64,000 bases of DNA. It comes from UBA5399 sp964592125 (lineage in GTDB: Bacteria; Bacillota; Clostridia; Christensenellales; Christensenellaceae). Under the pieces are notes generated by a model that made no database searches, was not told where the DNA came from, and worked only from the letters and a program-made list of their open reading frames with translations. Location: assembly GCA_964592125.1 (NCBI GenBank), contig CAZQBV010000001.1, positions 15,694 to 79,693 on the forward strand. Reading direction: 5' to 3'. The position numbers and the translations under genes are program-made. Shown one piece after another: positions 60,343 to 64,000 of this stretch. Position 1 is the first letter of the stretch. Each line of letters starts with the position of its first letter.

Positions 60343-62420
60343 TGAAGCATATAATTGGAGTGATGGAAGTGAAAGAAACAGAGCAAACACAAGTAAATAA
60401 AAATAGACCAAACAGAAGACCCAGAAGGTCTAATAAGCCGAAGCAAATTGGTTCTGTGGAGACAAACGGACAAACACAGGTAGAACCCAAACAAAACAGT
60501 ATAACGGCAACAAACGGACAAAACAAGGCAAAGCCAAAGCAAAATGGCATTGCCGTAACAAATGGGCAGATTCAAGCAGAAACAAGGCGCCCCAATAGCC
60601 AGCGCCCTAGAAACAGTAAGCCAGCTGCGGCAAAAAATGGGCAGAGTACCAACAAAACTCTTGCAAAAAATAGCAGAACAGACCTGCAGGCCAAAGCGCC
60701 GGCGGCCAATAAAAATGTTGTTGAAAAAAGTAAGGCATCCAAGCAAAACAACCGCCCTAAAACCAGCCCGCCCGCAGTAAAAATAATACCACTAGGTGGT
60801 ATTGGTGAAATTGGAAAGAATATGGCTATTGTAGAGTTTGGCGATGATATGATTATGATAGATGCCGGACTCATGTTCCCACGCGAGGAAATGTTGGGGG
60901 TGGATTATGTGATACCCGATACCAGCTATGTGAAAAAACATATAGATAAACTGCGCGGTATCTTCATTACACATGGCCACGAGGATCATATTGGCGCTTT
61001 GCCATACATACTGGGTGATTTTAATGTTCCGGTATATGGATCTACATTAACCATAGCGCTGGCAGAAGCCAAGCTTTCGGAGTACCCAAAGCTGCACCCT
61101 AATTTTATTAAAGTGAAAGAGGGAGCAAAAATTCAGGCAGGTGTGTTTACAGTTGAATACATAAAGGTAAGCCACAGCATTGATGATGCCATGGGAATGG
61201 CGGTAACAACACCGGTAGGGGTGTTGGTGCATACGGGAGACTTTAAAGTAGATTTTACACCGGTTGGTGGTAAAATAATGGATTTAAACCGTTTTGCCGA
61301 GCTGGGCAAAAAAGGTGTTCTGGCACTGATGTCGGACAGCACCAATGCGGAACGCCCGGGCTTCACCATGTCGGAAAGCCAAGTGGGGGAGACTTTTACA
61401 AACTATTTTAGGAAGGCAAAGGGCAGAATTATTGTGGCATCCTTTGCTTCCAATGTACACAGAATACAGCAAGTAATCGACACTGCAAAATTATACGAAC
61501 GCAAAATTTGCCTTTCTGGCAGAAGTATGCTGAAGTATGTTGGTGTTGCAAGGGAAATTGGTTACCTAAATGTAGATGATGACATGCTGGTAAGCTTTGA
61601 AGATCTGAAAAAACTGAAGGACAATGAGGTAGTGATACTTACCACCGGCAGCCAGGGCGAAACCATGTCTGGATTGGTACGGATGGCCATGGGGCAGCAT
61701 GCCAAAATTAATATAAAAGATGGCGATTTGGTTATTATTTCGGCAACGCCTATACCAGGGAACGAAAGGTATGTTTCGGACGTCATAAATATGTTGTACA
61801 GGAAAGGTGCCAATGTAATAAATGACGCTACTGATATGGTGCATGTTTCCGGCCATGCATGCCGTGAAGAGCTGAAGCTGATGCTTTCGCTGGTGAAGCC
61901 CAAATTCTTCATTCCCGTGCATGGCGAGTATCGGCATTTGTACCAGCACGCGGCACTGGCGGAAAAAATGGGCATTAAGCCTAAAAATATTTTCATTACG
62001 GAAATAGGTAAGGTGATAGAGCTGAACCGTAAAGCGGGAACACAAAACACCTCGGTAACCTCGGGCAGTGTGCTAATAGACGGTTTGGGTGTTGGCGATG
62101 TGGGCAATGTGGTGCTGCGAGACAGAAAGGTGCTTTCCTCGGACGGACTGTATATAGTGGTGGTTCCCGTCTCATCAGAGACAGGCGAACTGCTGGGAGA
62201 GCCAGACATGATATCCCGCGGGTTTGTTTACATGAAAGAATCGGAAGAGCTGATAGAAGGCACCAAACGACTGGTTGCAGAAGTGGTAACAGATTGCTAT
62301 GCAAATAAAACCAACGATTGGTCTACACTGAAAAATATGATTAAAAAAGAAGTTTCGGCTTTCTTATACGAACGCACAAACCGAAACCCAATGATATTGC
62401 CAATCATCATTGAGATTTAA
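60342..62420 (+). CDS. rnj: ribonuclease J with long repeat-bearing N-terminal extension
   Basis: 692 aa against a usual ~555. The core starts near residue 146 (KIIPLGGIGEIGKNMAIVE) and has the MBL motif THGHEDHIGALP, SHSIDDAMG, HTGDFKVDF, ILTTGSQGETMSG, and HVSGHACREELKLML (beta-CASP). It is an endo- and 5'-3' exoribonuclease central to mRNA decay. The first ~145 residues are Lys, Gln, Asn and Pro-rich and disordered, with a 16-residue unit TNGQ...PKQN repeated. I start at ATG 60342, coupled to the hslU stop; a GTG at 60339 and ATG at 60363 are alternatives. Confidence 0.93.
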   Translation: MKHIIGVMEVKETEQTQVNKNRPNRRPRRSNKPKQIGSVETNGQTQVEPKQNSITATNGQNKAKPKQNGIAVTNGQIQAETRRPNSQRPRNSKPAAAKNGQSTNKTLAKNSRTDLQAKAPAANKNVVEKSKASKQNNRPKTSPPAVKIIPLGGIGEIGKNMAIVEFGDDMIMIDAGLMFPREEMLGVDYVIPDTSYVKKHIDKLRGIFITHGHEDHIGALPYILGDFNVPVYGSTLTIALAEAKLSEYPKLHPNFIKVKEGAKIQAGVFTVEYIKVSHSIDDAMGMAVTTPVGVLVHTGDFKVDFTPVGGKIMDLNRFAELGKKGVLALMSDSTNAERPGFTMSESQVGETFTNYFRKAKGRIIVASFASNVHRIQQVIDTAKLYERKICLSGRSMLKYVGVAREIGYLNVDDDMLVSFEDLKKLKDNEVVILTTGSQGETMSGLVRMAMGQHAKINIKDGDLVIISATPIPGNERYVSDVINMLYRKGANVINDATDMVHVSGHACREELKLMLSLVKPKFFIPVHGEYRHLYQHAALAEKMGIKPKNIFITEIGKVIELNRKAGTQNTSVTSGSVLIDGLGVGDVGNVVLRDRKVLSSDGLYIVVVPVSSETGELLGEPDMISRGFVYMKESEELIEGTKRLVAEVVTDCYANKTNDWSTLKNMIKKEVSAFLYERTNRNPMILPIIIEI
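60462..60605 (+). repeat. three 48-bp direct repeats in the RNase J N-terminal extension
   Basis: Units begin at 60462, 60510 and 60558, each opening with ACAAAYGGRCA (coding TNGQ). The period is exactly 48 bp, or 16 codons; the third copy is more diverged. Confidence 0.7.
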
Positions 62421-62458
62421 ATTTTAATTTAAAATTTGGATAGGAAAGGAACGTAGCC

Positions 62459-62812
62459 ATGGTAAATATTTATGACAATGCAAATGAAATGGCCGCACTG
62501 TTGAAACAAACAGAGCAGTACAAGGAGTTTCAAAAAATAAAGAGTGAAGTTATGGAAGATGAAGCAAATAAAAAGATGATTTCAGGCTTTAAAAAGCTGC
62601 AGTTTGAGGCGCAGGCTATGTCTCTTTCTGGGCAAGAGCCTCCCAAAGAATTGATGGAAAAGATACAAAAGCTAGGCGAAGTGTTGCAATTCAATCCAAA
62701 GATTACGGAATTTTTTACAGCAGAATATCGTTTTAATACTTTGGTCTCGGAGCTGTACAATATTATTTTTGGCGAAGTAAGCGACCTTGGCGCCGGATTG
62801 TTTGACGAATAG
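62459..62812 (+). CDS. YlbF/YmcA family regulatory protein (DUF964)
   Basis: 117 aa, all helical. NANEMAALLKQTEQYKEFQK, a basic/acidic middle, and FFTAEYRFNTLVSELYNIIFGEV are typical of YlbF. In Bacillus, YlbF-YmcA-YaaT modulates RNase Y, so its place right after RNase J fits a role in RNA turnover. AGGAAAGGAA precedes the ATG. Confidence 0.85.
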   Translation: MVNIYDNANEMAALLKQTEQYKEFQKIKSEVMEDEANKKMISGFKKLQFEAQAMSLSGQEPPKELMEKIQKLGEVLQFNPKITEFFTAEYRFNTLVSELYNIIFGEVSDLGAGLFDE

Positions 62813-62833
62813 AAAAAGGACGGAAAAATAACT

Positions 62834-64000
62834 TTGGCAAAACGGCTAAACGATTATTATCTTCACGAAAAAGAAGAACACGAGCAGCAGGAGATCACCC
62901 GCACTGCTCCAAAAGAAGATAATTTTATTACTATCAGAGAGCAGGGCGAATCTAGAGGAGCGCATGTGTGGACACTTTTGCGACCTGTTGTTATTTTTGT
63001 TGTGAGTTTATTGGTGGTGATAGGCGGAATAAATTATGTGGTGAATTATGTGAAACACAATTACTTCGACCCGGCAAATACTGCTGATACAACCGAGAAA
63101 GAAATTACGATAAAAAAGGGTGCGTCGTTGTCTTCCATATCCAAACAACTGGAGGAAGAGGGTATTATTCGCAACAAGCAAGTGTTCAAGCTATATGTGG
63201 ATTTTTCGGACAATGCATCCAAATTGAAAGCCGGAACTTATACGCTATCGCCGGATATGCAGTTTGACGATATCATCTATAGTTTAAGGCAGGGCAGAAA
63301 CTCTGACCCAACTGGCAAGGTAACTTTGCTGGAAGGTTTAACAGTAGAGGATTTCTCTACCACCTTGGTGGAGAATGAAATTTTGGCGAACACTTCAGAC
63401 TATTTGGAAAAGAGCAGAACGGGTGACGACCTAACCATTACCAGTAGTGAGCTAAAGGAAATTGTGCAAAACAATAAAACAGCGTCAGAGCAACGTAAAT
63501 ATGCACTGGAGGGATATATATTCCCCGATACATATGAATTTTTCAAAGATTCGGATGCGACTACTGTATTAAACAAGCAATTGGCACGTTTTTATGAAGT
63601 TTTTTCATCTGCAGATTATTCTAGGGCTATGGAAATGGAAATGTCTGTGGATGAAGTGGTAACGCTGGCATCCATTATTGAAAAAGAAGCACAGGAACAT
63701 GATTTTAAAAAGGTATCGGCAGTGCTTCACAATCGATTGAACCAAGAGATTCCACTGCAATGCGACTCTACTATGGCATATGCCTTAGGCATAGAAAACA
63801 GAATTGTGTTAACCGACAGTGAACTGGAGCGCAACCGAGGGGAGCAAGGGGCTATTTCGCCCTATAATACAGATCAACGCATTGGACTGCCCATTGGTCC
63901 CATTTGCAACCCCAGTAAGGCCGCAATAGAGGCTGCACTTTACCCAGATGAAGCATTTATGGAAGAAGACTATCTGTACTTTGTGCTAACAGACCCAAGC
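62834..64000 (+). CDS. mltG: endolytic murein transglycosylase MltG (3' truncated by window end)
   Basis: 389 codons are visible, frame open at the right edge. A TTG start 21 bp after the YlbF-family gene is the best candidate, though the ribosome binding site (AAAGGA) is distant. Cytoplasmic N-terminal ~55 residues, one membrane helix (WTLLRPVVIFVVSLLVVIG), a LysM-like region (ITIKKGASLSSISKQLEEEG), and the catalytic YceG domain with YIFPDTYEF, SIIEKEAQ (catalytic Glu), LHNRLNQEIPLQCDSTMAYA, and SPYNTDQRIGLPIGPICNPS. It cuts nascent peptidoglycan strands outside the membrane. Confidence 0.93.
   Translation, partial: MAKRLNDYYLHEKEEHEQQEITRTAPKEDNFITIREQGESRGAHVWTLLRPVVIFVVSLLVVIGGINYVVNYVKHNYFDPANTADTTEKEITIKKGASLSSISKQLEEEGIIRNKQVFKLYVDFSDNASKLKAGTYTLSPDMQFDDIIYSLRQGRNSDPTGKVTLLEGLTVEDFSTTLVENEILANTSDYLEKSRTGDDLTITSSELKEIVQNNKTASEQRKYALEGYIFPDTYEFFKDSDATTVLNKQLARFYEVFSSADYSRAMEMEMSVDEVVTLASIIEKEAQEHDFKKVSAVLHNRLNQEIPLQCDSTMAYALGIENRIVLTDSELERNRGEQGAISPYNTDQRIGLPIGPICNPSKAAIEAALYPDEAFMEEDYLYFVLTDPS

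Noticed and set aside
1..64000. CRISPR arrays, insertion sequences, prophage or conjugative genes
   Set aside because: None seen on reading: no regular spaced repeats, transposase-like frames, integrase motifs or terminal repeats.

Overview
The window looks like a contiguous piece of chromosome from a low-to-moderate GC Gram-positive anaerobe, most likely a member of the Clostridia. The basis is gene content: RNase J, RbgA, YlbF-family protein, MltG, the topA-trmFO-hslV-hslU order, a ferredoxin-dependent indolepyruvate oxidoreductase cluster, acetate fermentation by pta-ackA, and strong AGGAGG-type ribosome binding sites. No transposase, integrase, phage gene, CRISPR array or rRNA was seen. 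One tRNA gene (Thr, anticodon CGT) is present.

Layout. 0-3.5 kb: a redox/membrane locus. It holds the 3' part of a NapH-like double-[4Fe-4S] membrane protein, a membrane-anchored protein with a duplicated domain, a permease split into two homologous half genes (the second with a ferredoxin tail), and a divergent Crp/Fnr-type regulator with a GTAAC-N4-GTTAC palindrome in the shared promoter region. 3.6-8.1 kb: a zinc alcohol dehydrogenase, lgt, a small DUF4190-type membrane protein and a chemoreceptor. 8.2-20.0 kb: a catabolic locus around a LacI-family regulator. It encodes an SDR, an MBL-fold hydrolase, tartronate semialdehyde reductase, a full E1alpha/E1beta/E2/E3 2-oxoacid (or acetoin) dehydrogenase complex, a 51-residue zinc-ribbon protein, a TIM-barrel isomerase, glycerate kinase and an FAH-family hydrolase. 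Three near-identical palindromes with a central CG (TTTAWCGWTAAA) flank the regulator. No transporter is present. 20.1-25.3 kb: tRNA-Thr, a PfkB-type phosphofructokinase, pyruvate kinase and two acyltransferase-like genes.

25.4-31.8 kb: an F-type ATP synthase operon (I-like, a, c, b, alpha, gamma, beta, epsilon). It has no separate delta gene; the alpha subunit carries about 96 extra N-terminal residues, the first ~70 of which resemble the C-terminal domain of the delta subunit. I regard this delta-C/alpha fusion as the most unusual feature of the window. 32.0-36.0 kb: iorA (interrupted by one in-frame TAA), iorB, paaK-like CoA ligase and a double ACT protein. 36.0-40.4 kb: alr, 5-formyl-THF cyclo-ligase, rsmD, coaD, a coiled-coil protein and, convergent, tmcAL. 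40.5-43.7 kb: pta, ackA, DUF177, rpmF. 43.9-46.6 kb: a CDF metal transporter and a corrinoid-activation (RACE-type) ASKHA protein. 46.8-54.8 kb: rbgA, rnhB, yraN, a 1066-residue tandem GT-C glycosyltransferase, comM/yifB (opposite strand) and dprA. 54.9-64.0 kb: topA, trmFO, hslV, hslU, RNase J, a YlbF-family gene and the 5' part of mltG.

Together the genes suggest a motile fermenter that channels sugar-acid-type carbon through tartronate semialdehyde and glycerate to 2-phosphoglycerate, pyruvate and acetate, conserves energy by substrate-level phosphorylation, and has an F-ATPase of unusual peripheral-stalk design. All functional calls come from reading the sequence by eye; no database search was run.
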